A stretch of DNA of 64,000 bases. Source: Arthrobacter sp. UNC362MFTsu5.1. GTDB lineage: Bacteria; Actinomycetota; Actinomycetes; Actinomycetales; Micrococcaceae. The notes under the pieces are model-generated. The model did not search any database, was not told the origin of the DNA, and saw only the letters and a program-made list of their open reading frames with translations. Location: NCBI RefSeq assembly GCF_000685965.1, contig NZ_JMLE01000009.1:1-64000 (forward strand). The letters run 5' to 3'. This document shows, piece by piece, positions 52,807 through 61,905 of this stretch. A program made the position numbers and the translations under genes. Each line of letters opens with the position of its first letter. Within the stretch, counting starts at the first letter, position 1.

Positions 52807-53169
52807 TCATATCCTCCTACTCATCTGCGAGAGGGCCATGACACAGATGCCGCCGCCGAGCAGAATGAAGACTCCCAGACCAATCAACAGCCCCGCACCC
52901 CATCGGGAGGTGCGTGGCCGGATTGCCAGGGCACCGGCTATCGCCAGATAGGCGCCGATTGGTATTAACGCTGCAGGCCCGGCGAGGAAGGTCTTATAGC
53001 CCTCATCCGGAGCGATGCCCCTGGTTGTCCCGAAATATAGGGCATAAAGGGCAGTAGTCCCCAACAAGATTCCGAGCAGTATGGAGCCACGTCTCGGTTC
53101 CGGGGGCGGTTCCTCTTCTCGGGGCGGTGGCAGTGGGCTCCAAGCCTCTTCGGGGTTGTCATCGCTCAT
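52807..53169 (-). CDS. Small membrane protein
   Basis: A 120-residue protein: a proline/glutamate-rich cytoplasmic N-terminus (PLPPPREEEPPPEPRRG) and three membrane helices. Its ATG overlaps the stop of the Lgt-like gene (ATGA). No family is recognised. The coupling to an Lgt-like gene and a radical SAM remnant suggests a shared membrane-lipid role. Confidence 0.65.
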   Translation of the reverse strand: MSDDNPEEAWSPLPPPREEEPPPEPRRGSILLGILLGTTALYALYFGTTRGIAPDEGYKTFLAGPAALIPIGAYLAIAGALAIRPRTSRWGAGLLIGLGVFILLGGGICVMALSQMSRRI

Positions 53170-53921
53170 GCCACTCTTCCTTCCAACTTGGGGCGGAGTG
53201 ATTTCCCGAAGACCCGCGGCATCCGCCAGAACAGCACGAGGAAAATCCCCAGAAGGAACCACTGCGGACGGCTCATCCCCAGCCAGAGCACCTCGTTGCC
53301 GCAGACGAATTCGACACCGAACCGGAAGAAGGCGTAGGAAGTCACGTAGCAGATGAAGAGGTCGCCAGGACGGGGCAGGCGGTCACGAAATCGCCACATC
53401 AGCTCGAACGCGGCCATGTGGAACACAATTTCATAGGCAATGGACGGCTGGAATCCTACCCCGGGCGGTCCGCCCACCGTCGCAGCCTGCCCGGGAGTGC
53501 GCGCTATCCCCCATGCTCCCCCGGTCGGAGTGCCAGGCAGTTCCGTGAGGAGACAGCCGACCCGTCCGAGGACCATCGCCAAGGCGACCGCCGGAGGAAG
53601 CAAATCCCCTATGGATTCACGGTAGCCTGTCAGCCGTTTACCCAAATGGACACCGCACGCACCCACCAGGCCCGTGAGGATGCTGCGGTCGCCGTTGCCC
53701 CACCAGTCCGCCGAGGAGACCTGCCGGGAAACATCCCACTTGAGGACCCTGGAGCGGATGGCCCCAAAGGCGACAGCGAAACCGGCAATGGGCCACAGCC
53801 GCGGGTCGGACAAGCCGCGCCGGAGCTTCTCATATGCATGGAACAGCAGGGCTGCACGGATTCCCAGCCCTAACACGGCGGCGTGCACCACCCCGTCTCC
53901 CGCGAAGGGAAGCCCGATCAT
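53166..53921 (-). CDS. Prolipoprotein diacylglyceryl transferase-like membrane protein
   Basis: A 251-residue protein with about seven helices. MVLGRVGCLLTELPGTPTGGAWG near residues 113-135 corresponds to the Lgt signature GRxGNFxNxExxG with changes: Cys replaces Asn and the motif is altered around Thr-Glu. This makes a true lipoprotein-maturation role doubtful; such proteins often neighbour radical SAM lipid enzymes. A TACACT box lies six bases from ATG, so it may be leaderless. Confidence 0.75.
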   Translation of the reverse strand: MIGLPFAGDGVVHAAVLGLGIRAALLFHAYEKLRRGLSDPRLWPIAGFAVAFGAIRSRVLKWDVSRQVSSADWWGNGDRSILTGLVGACGVHLGKRLTGYRESIGDLLPPAVALAMVLGRVGCLLTELPGTPTGGAWGIARTPGQAATVGGPPGVGFQPSIAYEIVFHMAAFELMWRFRDRLPRPGDLFICYVTSYAFFRFGVEFVCGNEVLWLGMSRPQWFLLGIFLVLFWRMPRVFGKSLRPKLEGRVA

Positions 53922-54707
53922 GAGCAGAGTGTAGCAGTGCCCATTGCTGGCCTCCGGTACACGGTGAACGCTGGCCCACCAGCTGGTGCCAGTGGGCGAC
54001 CCCCGTCCCGACGTGATCACTTGATTACGAGTCGCCCGATTTTGATGGGCGGGAAGTGGGCCGCCGTATCAGGAATCCAGCGCTGCCCTCTCGTCATGCT
54101 CACAGCCCGGCCTGACCAAGCTGCAGGTCAATACCGCGCCGCCGGCATAGACGATCTGTTCGGCATGCCCTTAGTGTCCGGAAGCTGCCGTATTCGTTGC
54201 CTGCTAACCGTTCCCCCAGCTGCTGAGCGCCGGCCCGGGTCCCGCACAAAGCGAGAGTGCGCTCTGATAAGGGGTGAACCGTCCCGCCAAACCCGGCCGC
54301 CCCCAAGGCCGGGCTGGGGGGACATCTTCTTAAGCCATCTGGCGATGGCCCATCGGTCCGGCTCTGCCACGTCTAGGCCTTCGTCGACGAGGGCGGTCTC
54401 GGAGTCTTCGGGGTGCCCCGAAAGGCCAATGACCCTGCGGCTAATCGCGGCATGCCGGGGAGTACGGCCGAGCTCCTAACAGATCCACCCGTTCCTGCTC
54501 CGTCAGCACTTGTCCTGCGATCCGGCGCGCACCGTCCTTTCACGCCGCCGGTTCGGCGACGACCACCTGCGTGTTCCCGCCAGACAGTTCGAGCACGAGG
54601 GTGCGCTCATCGTTCCCCTCTACGCACTGCACCTCCGAGGTCACGCCACTGCCCTGCCTAATGCGCGGCCCCTGGCCACTTGAGTGGAGGGCGGAGTTGG
54701 CAGTGGG
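53922..54707. other. Degenerate region with traces of a receiver-like domain
   Basis: No intact gene. A plus-strand frame at about 54060-54180 reads CPLVMLTARPDQAAGQYRAAGIDDLFGMP, a weak match to the middle of a response-regulator receiver domain. A short minus-strand frame near 54540-54640 (starts with GTG; TSEVQCVEGNDERTLVLELSGG) is not recognised. Confidence 0.3.
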
Positions 54708-55373
54708 TTAGGTGATCTCCGTGCATGCTGGTGTCGGCTGAGCGGTTACTACTTGGGTTTTCGGATCGTGCTGCAGGGTCGGCCTTCCGGCCACGATCAC
54801 TGTAGCGCGCTCCCAGGGCCGGTCTTCGAGAAGGAAGGGAATTTCCTGTTCTTCCCACTCCCTGTGCAGGTCTCCTTCTTCCTGGCCATCACGTGCCAGG
54901 AGGCGACGCCGGGCTTCAAGGTTGTCGCACTGCACCCAGATGGAACGGTCAATGAGGTCGGAGAGCGCTTGGCGTGATGACCCGCTCCCTTCAACCCACA
55001 CCACGGGACGCCCGGCGGGTAGAGCTATGGCACCTGGACGTTCCCGGGCCACCCAGCCCGGCGGACGGTAATAAATTGCCTCGCCTTTGAGAAGGGGTTC
55101 GAGGACACCGGCACGGAGTTCATCGGCCCAGTCAAAAAAGGAGAGATGCCACGCTACATCGTCCGTGTGCACAGCAGCTGAGTCGGGCACTTGAGCCAGT
55201 AGACGATCGACCAGGGTCGTCTTGCCTGACCCGCTCCTTCCATCTACCGCTACAATCCAGGGGCGGTCCGGACGTTGTCCTGCTGCCGGCAGTAACCGCC
55301 GCACCAAGCCTTTCAATGACTGGGCTTGCCAGGGTCCCGCATCGGGTTGGCCGACTTCCGGTTTCATATCCAT
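54708..55373 (-). CDS. P-loop nucleoside/uridine kinase-like protein
   Basis: A 221-residue ATP-binding protein. VAVDGRSGSGKTTLVDRLL near residues 41-59 is Walker A; TDDVAWHLSFFDWADEL contains the substrate-side Asp pair; PAGRPVVWVEGSGSSRQAL and SIWVQCDNLEARRRLLARDG resemble the DRxxR lid region. It looks like actinobacterial uridine-kinase-family proteins annotated as AAA ATPases. Actual substrate unknown. No operon partner. Confidence 0.82.
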   Translation of the reverse strand: MDMKPEVGQPDAGPWQAQSLKGLVRRLLPAAGQRPDRPWIVAVDGRSGSGKTTLVDRLLAQVPDSAAVHTDDVAWHLSFFDWADELRAGVLEPLLKGEAIYYRPPGWVARERPGAIALPAGRPVVWVEGSGSSRQALSDLIDRSIWVQCDNLEARRRLLARDGQEEGDLHREWEEQEIPFLLEDRPWERATVIVAGRPTLQHDPKTQVVTAQPTPACTEIT

Positions 55374-55440
55374 GGTTACCTCGACTTCGATTCTCGGTCC
55401 CGGTAAGTCCCCGTCCCAAAAGGCCTCCCCTGCGTGGAAG

Positions 55441-55857
55441 TTAGATGCCCTGATAGTCGCCGGAACCTTGCTCGGGGACTACCCATTTGCCTTCCTCGGA
55501 CCGTTTCCCGCGCATCATGCCGAACATCATGTCGCTCATATCGGTCGGGTCGCCGCCTGACCGGACAAAGTCTTCGCGCCGGCGCCTCCCGTCGCGCAGG
55601 TTCGTCCGTACATAAATAACGCTGCCCACGGCAGCGCCGATGATGGCAGCAATCAGGTAGAGGCTCTGCACCTCCGGGTTGAACGGGAGCACGGCACAGG
55701 ATGCAATGGTGGCTCCCGCTCCTATCGAGAGGAGCCATCCCACGATTACCGCTCGCCGGAGCGATGAGTTACTTGGCCGGTCGATGAGGACGAATCTGCT
55801 CGGGTCAACCGGCATAGATCCCGCCCTGGCCCGACGCCCCTTTGCTTGAGTCATCAT
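55441..55857 (-). CDS. Hypothetical membrane protein
   Basis: A 138-residue protein with two membrane helices (about residues 37-58 and 66-82), a short basic N-terminus and an acidic/polar C-terminal tail (GGDPTDMSDMMFGMMRGKRSEEGKWVVPEQ). No family recognised. An internal ATG fifteen residues in (MPVDPSRFVLID) is an alternative start. Confidence 0.65.
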   Translation of the reverse strand: MMTQAKGRRARAGSMPVDPSRFVLIDRPSNSSLRRAVIVGWLLSIGAGATIASCAVLPFNPEVQSLYLIAAIIGAAVGSVIYVRTNLRDGRRRREDFVRSGGDPTDMSDMMFGMMRGKRSEEGKWVVPEQGSGDYQGI

Positions 55858-56432
55858 GCTTCCTTACAGTCCTGCGACTTGCCTGCCAGCCAGGCGTCAC
55901 GGTGGATATTTTCGCACGGCCAAGGACAGCCTAAAGCGGAGTTCCGTGTTTCTTGAGCAGGACCCGTTGGGCAGGGGCTGACTGCCTGCGTTACACAGAT
56001 GGCGTTTGCAGGGCGACGCCGGCTTTGTCAAGGTCAGGGCCTCCATCCCGGCCGAAGTCGAGGGCGACAAGGCCCGCGCTTTTCGGCGCGCAACCATGGC
56101 TGGGTTCTTTAGCGCAATAGCCCGTCTGGGGGCCGAAAATGGAGCTGCTCCTGGCATCAGGACCGTGCTCGACAAATTCTTCTAGCCGAAGTGCAACGCT
56201 TGAGGAACAGAGACATTTGCCGGTCGCCACCCAGGTCAGGACTTATGTCCCTTCAGGCGTCCAGCGGCCCTCGCTACGCTGAAAGATGGGCCAGTAAATT
56301 TCGCGCCGACGGGAAGACTCTCTGAGAGGCAGGGAACATTGGGCCGCGTTCAGTGTGCACCGGAGCATGACACCCGCCTGCAGCCTGACCGCGCGGCGTC
56401 CGCGTCATGGATACCCGATAGTCAGGTTTAGC
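55858..56432. other. Region without an intact gene
   Basis: A plus-strand fragment at about 56020-56187 has gene-like codon use (FVKVRASIPAEVEGDKARAF, RRATMAGFFSAIARL) and ends at TAG 56185-56187, but lacks a plausible start and could not be assigned. Possibly the C-terminal remnant of a lost gene. Confidence 0.3.
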
Positions 56433-57128
56433 ATGCATGACAAACGGGCCCTGACAGACCACCGGTTCGGCGGCTTCTCCCTCTTGCTCGCCGGAGCAAT
56501 GTTCCTAGCCAAGTCAGTCCTTGAATCGATCGCCGGCGACCCTCCCTCCACAGGCCAGGAAATTCAAGTCTGGCGCTCCTCGCACGAGTTGACGCTGGTC
56601 TGGGTCGATGAGACGTTTTTCGCGGCCACTGTCCTGCTGGTCCCGGCTGTGATTGCGTTGTATCGCGGCCTCAGAGGACCCGACAGGCCGTGGGTGGACT
56701 TCGGCTGCGGCGTATTCGCGGCTGTCATTCCGGTCAACTTCGTCCTGCTTATAGTGCACGGGAGATTGGTCTTTCCCGTCTTCGGCATCGCTTTGGAGGA
56801 TCCGGCTCTCGCCGCTCTAGTGGTCTCCCTCTATGCAGGTGGCACGCACGCTGTCAGCCTCCTGCTCGCTGGGGCTGCCGTTATGCTGGGTCTCGCCATG
56901 AGGCGGACCGTGTTCGGGCCCGGCGCCGGAGTCGTCGGATTCATCGCGGGCGCGGCGAACGCGGACTCTGATGCCTCTGGTTGTTGGCTGCTCAACCGGA
57001 CGACTCCCCCCCTACCCCCGCGAGAGGCGGATTCAAGGAATCGAAACAACACTTCGACGAACAAGTCAGCTGCCCAGATAAAAGTCGTTCAGTCCATGGA
57101 GTCACGGCATCATGCGCCGATGGCTTGA
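56433..57128 (+). CDS. Hypothetical four-helix membrane protein, possibly with an altered C-terminus
   Basis: A 231-residue protein from ATG 56433. Helices lie at about residues 16-35, 60-80, 91-113 and 132-170. The first 160 residues look like a genuine membrane domain with VDETFFAATVLLVPAVIALYRGL; from about residue 178 (ANADSDASG onward) the sequence becomes polar, Pro/Arg/Asn-rich and unlike a membrane protein. A frameshift near 56955 that replaced a last helix is possible. Function unknown. Confidence 0.55.
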   Translation: MHDKRALTDHRFGGFSLLLAGAMFLAKSVLESIAGDPPSTGQEIQVWRSSHELTLVWVDETFFAATVLLVPAVIALYRGLRGPDRPWVDFGCGVFAAVIPVNFVLLIVHGRLVFPVFGIALEDPALAALVVSLYAGGTHAVSLLLAGAAVMLGLAMRRTVFGPGAGVVGFIAGAANADSDASGCWLLNRTTPPLPPREADSRNRNNTSTNKSAAQIKVVQSMESRHHAPMA

Positions 57129-57204
57129 CCTCCAGAATACGGAGCCAGCAGGTCTGATCCCCTTTTGAGCCCACGAGTGGAACGGACGGCATGAGTCCGG
57201 TGCG

Positions 57205-57630
57205 CTATAGGACAGCGTCCGGGGGGCGCGCTGTGATGACAGGGTCGGCATGGCGATGCACCAGTGCCCACGTGTCACCCTCGGGGCGGTAGACGCTCGT
57301 TACACGCAAATCAAACTGCGATACTTCGTCGCCTCCTCCAAGCTTGGCTTGCCAATGTTCTATATCGAGGAAGACGGCGAGATCGGAAGTGACGTGCCTC
57401 GTGAGGGAATCCACAGCAGTGACACGTCCATCCTCGAACCGGGCAGCGGCTGAATCGAGGGCCTTGGACACCCGATCCCAGCCCACGACCGGAGGACCCC
57501 AGGGATTCGCAAGCGACCCATCCTCGCCGTGGGAGAAAATGGCCTTCGCGGGTTCCGGGTCTCCTTTAGCGAACGCATTCATCGTTTGATGAAACCGGCC
57601 GACGACCTCGTCAAGCTCCATTGTTTCCAC
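57205..57630 (-). CDS. NTF2-like/SnoaL-like protein (YybH type)
   Basis: A 141-residue cone-shaped alpha+beta fold protein. ELDEVVGRFHQTMNAFAKGDPEPAKAIFSHGEDGSLANPWGPPVVGWDRVSKAL is typical of the group, and the closing strand VTSVYRPEGDTWALVHRHADPV matches DUF4440/SnoaL proteins. Activity is unknown; related proteins are small isomerases or binding domains. The start may be 57630 or 57621. It is a single gene. Confidence 0.85.
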   Translation of the reverse strand: METMELDEVVGRFHQTMNAFAKGDPEPAKAIFSHGEDGSLANPWGPPVVGWDRVSKALDSAAARFEDGRVTAVDSLTRHVTSDLAVFLDIEHWQAKLGGGDEVSQFDLRVTSVYRPEGDTWALVHRHADPVITARPPDAVL

Positions 57631-57977
57631 CTTCTGACTGCTTGCGGCGTTCCGAGAACCGAATCATACGCCCCGGGCTCGCGCCCGTCACGATACGGAA
57701 GCGACAAAGCAGCCCGACCAAGTTACAGAATTCATAAATTGCTCAACCTACACCTCGGTAAGACTTACGGCAGATGAATGCAGCAGATAACCTGTCACAG
57801 AAGGCGGGAAACGTCCCCGGGGCTGGCGCCATTGTGGACCATCAATAATGATGCCAAGCAGTGTGACCTTCTCCGTGACAACAACGCCCAGGAACGGATC
57901 AGGGGCCAGATTCCAAGACCACACCCGAAACCTGCGCACGGACGTACTCGAGGACTGCTTCCTGACCGTGTTTCATG
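57631..57977. other. Intergenic region, nothing recognised
   Basis: A moderately A/T-richer stretch (57720-57790) may carry promoter sequence for the NTF2-like gene on the left. No ORF, repeat or hairpin worth recording. Confidence 0.3.
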
Positions 57978-58379
57978 TCAGTGACTCCCGGTGCCCCCCA
58001 GGTAGGAGTTGATGGGGCTGTTGTCGACGTAGATGCGCTGATCGGTGAACTTCCCGTTATTCATGGTGAAGATCGAGCATGCCCTGATTGTTACTTCGAC
58101 GCCGTCCAGGAACCGCCAGGCGCTGTCGATCTCAAATACGACCACGCCGTTTTCTTCCTGCCAGACGTTGATCAACGGGTGGGCAAGAGATTCAACCTTG
58201 CCGCCGATCGCAGCCATCTGCGCCAGCACGACATCCTTGCCCTTGACGGTCGGTGCGTTGGCGAAGGTGAGGGTGATGTCGTCGGCGTAGTAGCCGGCGA
58301 GACGTGCGTAATCCTTCTTCTCCATGACTGCGAAGTATTCGGTGAGGAAGTCGGCGGTGCTCTGATCGGCGCGGGACAT
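57978..58379 (-). CDS. NTF2-like protein (SgcJ/ketosteroid-isomerase type)
   Basis: A 133-residue NTF2 fold: ADQSTADFLTEYFAVMEKKDYARLAGYYADDITLTF is the first helix bundle and VEVTIRACSIFTMNNGKFTDQRIYVDNSPI the final strands. The family includes steroid isomerase, small epoxide hydrolases and binding proteins. It is 51 bases after the first aldo/keto reductase gene on the same strand and so belongs to the TetR-controlled AKR operon. Confidence 0.85.
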   Translation of the reverse strand: MSRADQSTADFLTEYFAVMEKKDYARLAGYYADDITLTFANAPTVKGKDVVLAQMAAIGGKVESLAHPLINVWQEENGVVVFEIDSAWRFLDGVEVTIRACSIFTMNNGKFTDQRIYVDNSPINSYLGGTGSH

Positions 58380-58430
58380 GGTTGGTTCCTTACTGTTTGG
58401 TGGTCATGAAAGGTTCGAAGAAATGTCGGA

Positions 58431-59462
58431 TTAGACGATCGAATCTGCGGTGGTCGGCTTGAGCGGCCCGTCCCCGGCGCGATGGTGGAAGGCCGGTGGT
58501 TCGATAGCCAAAGCCGTCAGGGCATCCAACTGGGCCGGCGCGAGCACGAGGTCCGCGGCGGTGGCGTTCGCGCGAAGCTCATCGACAGTCTCCGGCCCCA
58601 CGATCACCGAGGCGACGGCGGGGCGGGACAGCAGCCAGGCCAGGGCTACCTGGTACGGGCGCAAGCTCCATTCGCGGCTGAGTCGATCCACCTCGCGGGC
58701 CAAGGAGATCTCCGCCGCGGTGAACCCCGGTGCGCCGAATCGTTCGTCGCCGGAGACTTCACGGTCCAGGACCGCCAGGTCGGCGAGAAGTCCGCCATGC
58801 AGCGGGGCGTAGGGAATGATCGACAGGCCGAACTGCTCGCACGCCGGTGCGAGCTCCCGCTCGGCGGCCCGGTCGATGAGGTTGTACTTCACCTGTGTGG
58901 CGACGGGAGCCTGCAGACGGCGGTCATCAGCGATCCACAGCGCGCGGGTGACCTGCCAAGCCGGATGGTTGCATAGCCCGACGTACCGGATCTTGCCTTG
59001 CCGGACCAGGTCGTCGTAGACCGCCAGCGTCTGCTCCGGCTGGGTGTCCGGGTCGATGTCGTGGGCGTAGTAGAGATCGATGTAGTCGGTCTGCATGCGA
59101 CGCAGACTCTCCTCGACCTGGGTGATGATGTGCCGGCGTGACAGCCCCCGGTCATTGACCCCGAGCCCGACGATGCCGTTGGACTTGGTGGCGATCACCA
59201 CCTTGTCACGGCGTCCGCGCAGGGCACGCCCGAGGATCTGCTCGGCAGGTTCGCGCTCCGCGGCAGGTTTGGCTCCAGGCCGGTCGAATACGGGCATGTT
59301 GCCGTACACGTCGGCCGTATCGACGAAGTTGATGCCAAGATCCAGCGCAGCACCGACGACCCGGTCGGCGTCGTCCGCGCTCGGGGCGACCCCGAAGGTG
59401 GCGGTGCCCAGCGCAATCCGCGAGACCCTGACACCGGTCTGGCCAAGGAGTGAGTACTTCAT
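58431..59462 (-). CDS. Aldo/keto reductase, copy 1
   Basis: A 343-residue reductase. FVDTADVYGNMPVFDRPG contains the catalytic Asp and Tyr, VIATKSN the Lys, and YYAHDID the His. It is a clear tandem paralogue of the 59485 gene; both start MKYS and end near SVIVGxETVxELRANAxAADxxL. It lies 22 bases after its twin. Physiological substrate unknown. Confidence 0.92.
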   Translation of the reverse strand: MKYSLLGQTGVRVSRIALGTATFGVAPSADDADRVVGAALDLGINFVDTADVYGNMPVFDRPGAKPAAEREPAEQILGRALRGRRDKVVIATKSNGIVGLGVNDRGLSRRHIITQVEESLRRMQTDYIDLYYAHDIDPDTQPEQTLAVYDDLVRQGKIRYVGLCNHPAWQVTRALWIADDRRLQAPVATQVKYNLIDRAAERELAPACEQFGLSIIPYAPLHGGLLADLAVLDREVSGDERFGAPGFTAAEISLAREVDRLSREWSLRPYQVALAWLLSRPAVASVIVGPETVDELRANATAADLVLAPAQLDALTALAIEPPAFHHRAGDGPLKPTTADSIV

Positions 59463-59484
59463 CAGAGTTCCTCGTATCTTCCGG

Positions 59485-60456
59485 TCAGGGCCTGGTCCCG
59501 GCAGTCAGCGCCGAGACCGCATCCAGCTGTTCCTGGGTGAGCTCGACATCTGCTGCGGCGGCGTTGGCGCGGAGTTCCTCGACGGTCTCGGCTCCCACGA
59601 TCACCGATGCCACAGCCGGACGGGACAGCAGCCAGGCCAGCGAGACCTGCTGCATCCCCAGTCCCCACTCGCGGGCCAGCCGGTCGAGCATGCGGGCGAC
59701 CGCGATCTCGGACGCAGTAAAGCCGGGGCCGCCGTAGCGCTTGCCCCCGGCGATCTCACGGTCCAGGACCGACAGGTCGGCCAACAGGCCACCGTGCAGC
59801 GGCGCATACGGAATGATCGACAGACCGAACCGCACGCACGCGGCGGTCAACTCTTTCTCGGCGCTTCGGTCCAGGAGGCTGTACATCACCTGCGCGGCCA
59901 CGGGAGCGGACACCAGCCGACGGTCATCGGCGATCCACAGCGACTCGGTCACCTGCCACGCCGGATAGTTGGACAGCGAGACGTAACGCAGCTTCCCCTG
60001 ACGGATCAGATCGTCGTAGACGGCAAGTGTCTGCTCCAGCGGCGTGTTCGGATCCGGGAAATGCGCGTAATAGAGGTCGATACGGTCAGTACGCAGCCGA
60101 CGCAGGCTCTGCTCGACCTGCTGAATGATGTACCGGCGCGAAAGACCGGCATCCGGATCGAACCTCCGCTCCCCCGACTTCGTGGCCAGCACCACCTCAT
60201 CCCGCCGGCCGGCTAGGGAACGGCCGAGGATCTCCTCGGCGGACTCGCGCTCTGAGGCGGGCGGGGCCCCGGGCCGGTCGAACGTCGGGGTCGAACCGTA
60301 CACGTCAGCGGTGTCGAAGAAGTTGATGCCCAGATCCAGGGCTGCTCCCACGACTCCATCAGCTTCGTGTGCGCTCGGTGCCACGCCGAAGGTCGCAGTG
60401 CCCACGCAGATGCGGGACACACGCACGCCGGTCGGGCCGAGAACGGAGTACTTCAT
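59485..60456 (-). CDS. Aldo/keto reductase, copy 2
   Basis: A 323-residue reductase (ATG 60456 matches the N-terminus of copy 1; a start at 60471 adds five residues). FFDTADVYGSTPTFDRPG, VLATKSGERRF and YYAHFPD carry the catalytic tetrad. It is first in the operon AKR-AKR-NTF2 and divergent from a TetR gene; the operator TAACC-N4-GGTTA lies between. The inserted RRFDP near the catalytic Lys differs from copy 1, so the two may favour different substrates. Confidence 0.92.
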   Translation of the reverse strand: MKYSVLGPTGVRVSRICVGTATFGVAPSAHEADGVVGAALDLGINFFDTADVYGSTPTFDRPGAPPASERESAEEILGRSLAGRRDEVVLATKSGERRFDPDAGLSRRYIIQQVEQSLRRLRTDRIDLYYAHFPDPNTPLEQTLAVYDDLIRQGKLRYVSLSNYPAWQVTESLWIADDRRLVSAPVAAQVMYSLLDRSAEKELTAACVRFGLSIIPYAPLHGGLLADLSVLDREIAGGKRYGGPGFTASEIAVARMLDRLAREWGLGMQQVSLAWLLSRPAVASVIVGAETVEELRANAAAADVELTQEQLDAVSALTAGTRP

Positions 60457-60556
60457 CTCAAGGATTCCCATCTGCGAGTCTTCGCGACTGGGCTGACACG
60501 TGCAGCGGTCAGTCGGGACGTCCCGTGCGGCTACGGGCGTGTTCGAACTTAAACAC

Positions 60557-60570
60557 TAACCGAATGGTTA
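60557..60570. promoter_or_regulatory. TetR operator between the AKR operon and the TetR gene
   Basis: TAACCGAATGGTTA: a perfect 5-bp dyad around GAAT, in the A/T-rich centre of the divergent intergenic region, 33 bases before the TetR ATG. Confidence 0.7.
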
Positions 60571-60602
60571 TATTTCGGCAATGGTCATGAGAAAGTAGTG
60601 AC

Positions 60603-61220
60603 ATGCAAGAAAGCGCGCAGACCAGAACACGGGGCCCCTACCGGACAGGGATCCGCCGGCGCGAGCAGCTCGTCGGCATCGCCATGGACGTCTTCGGCGA
60701 ATACGGTTTCGCCGGCGGCTCCATCCGCACCATCGCCGAGCAGGCAGGGGTCAACCACGCAACGCTGATCCAGCACTTCGGCAGCAAGGAAGGCCTGCTT
60801 ACAGCCGTGCTGGAGGAATGGGACCGGCGGACCGTAGAGAACGGTCTCACCGACGTCAGCGGACTGGACTACTTCCGGCGGCTGCCAGATGTCATGGCCG
60901 CCCACCAGAACTACCGCGGGCTGCTCGAGCTATTCACGACCATCGCAGCCGAGGCGTCCAACCCGGCCCACCCCGGTCACGCATTCATCACCCAGCGCTA
61001 CGCCACGAATCTGGCTACCCTCGCCGCGCATTTGCGCGAAGCCGTCGAGGCCGGGGATATCGCCCCCCTCTCCCCTGCGCAGATCGAGGTCGAGGTACGG
61101 CTACTCACCGCCATGATGGACGGCATCGGTCTACAGTGGCTCCTCAACCCCGGAACCGACATACGCTCCAGCGTCTCGACTTATGTCGAGCGCGCCATCG
61201 CTGCCTGGGGAGGCAATTGA
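60603..61220 (+). CDS. TetR-family regulator (AKR operon)
   Basis: A 205-residue regulator. GIRRREQLVGIAMDVFGEYGFAGGSIRTIAEQAGVNHATLIQHFGSKEGLLTAVLEEWD is the DNA-binding domain with a recognition helix HATLIQHFG. The ligand domain is helical and Cys-free. It is divergent from the tandem AKR genes and adjacent to a palindrome of TetR type. Confidence 0.92.
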   Translation: MQESAQTRTRGPYRTGIRRREQLVGIAMDVFGEYGFAGGSIRTIAEQAGVNHATLIQHFGSKEGLLTAVLEEWDRRTVENGLTDVSGLDYFRRLPDVMAAHQNYRGLLELFTTIAAEASNPAHPGHAFITQRYATNLATLAAHLREAVEAGDIAPLSPAQIEVEVRLLTAMMDGIGLQWLLNPGTDIRSSVSTYVERAIAAWGGN

Positions 61221-61674
61221 TGCCCAGCACTAAGATGGGCGCCGAGAGGTGCGAGCGAGCCACGCCACCGACCGTCATTCAGTCTCGAGAAGACTGAAGA
61301 ATCAGGGCTGGCTGCCCTCCTCACCCAACGATCAGCCTCCCTCGGAGGCGTTGCCCGCCGGAAGATCAAACAAAGTTGGAATACACACCTAACTGACGTC
61401 AGGTTGGGGTGTACTAGGCGTCAGAATTGGGCCCGATTCTGCTGTTCTGACAATGGCTGGAGTAGTCTCGGATTCAACCCTGACACTACCGGCGTATCCC
61501 TCAACTGGCCGTCGAAAATATGGCCGGTTATCGGCGTCTGAAGATGGCAGGGGGAGGGCCTGAAGGGCATTCGTTACCTGCCGAGGAGGTTTCTGTCGGC
61601 CAGCGGCGGGACCGCGCATGGATCTGCGTCGATTTTCCTGCGTCTACTACATGTGCATGGGTTCGTGGTTGCGG
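61221..61674. other. Intergenic region with a hairpin
   Basis: TTCAGTCT (61278-61285), five bases, AGACTGAA (61291-61298) is a perfect 8-bp hairpin about 60 bases after the TetR stop and may be its terminator. CTGACGTCAG near 61394 is a palindrome. No gene supported. Confidence 0.4.
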
Positions 61675-61905
61675 TCAGTGGTGCCATTTCGGGTTTGGGC
61701 TCCCCGCTAGGCTCCAACGTCCGAATACTCGACTCGCAGCGAACCAGTACATCACAGGATCCGAACTCGGACCCTTGATCTCCACTTCGGTGAGCTTGGC
61801 CCGTTCGGCCGGGGTGTTATTGGGCCAGTGGAAGACGTACCACCGGGGGGCGATCCCATTGCCATTTCGACAAACCACCGCCGCGCACGGGTAGCCTTGG
61901 TTCAT
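61675..61905 (-). CDS. Hypothetical small protein
   Basis: A 76-residue frame (MNQGYPCAAVVCRNGNGIAP, later EIKGPSSDPVMYWFAASRVFGRW). The amino acid mix and codon use look gene-like, and the frame is confined to the space left of the nucleotidyltransferase-like gene, with its ATG overlapping that gene's ATG on the opposite strand. No family recognised. It could be a remnant or a spurious frame. Confidence 0.4.
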   Translation of the reverse strand: MNQGYPCAAVVCRNGNGIAPRWYVFHWPNNTPAERAKLTEVEIKGPSSDPVMYWFAASRVFGRWSLAGSPNPKWHH

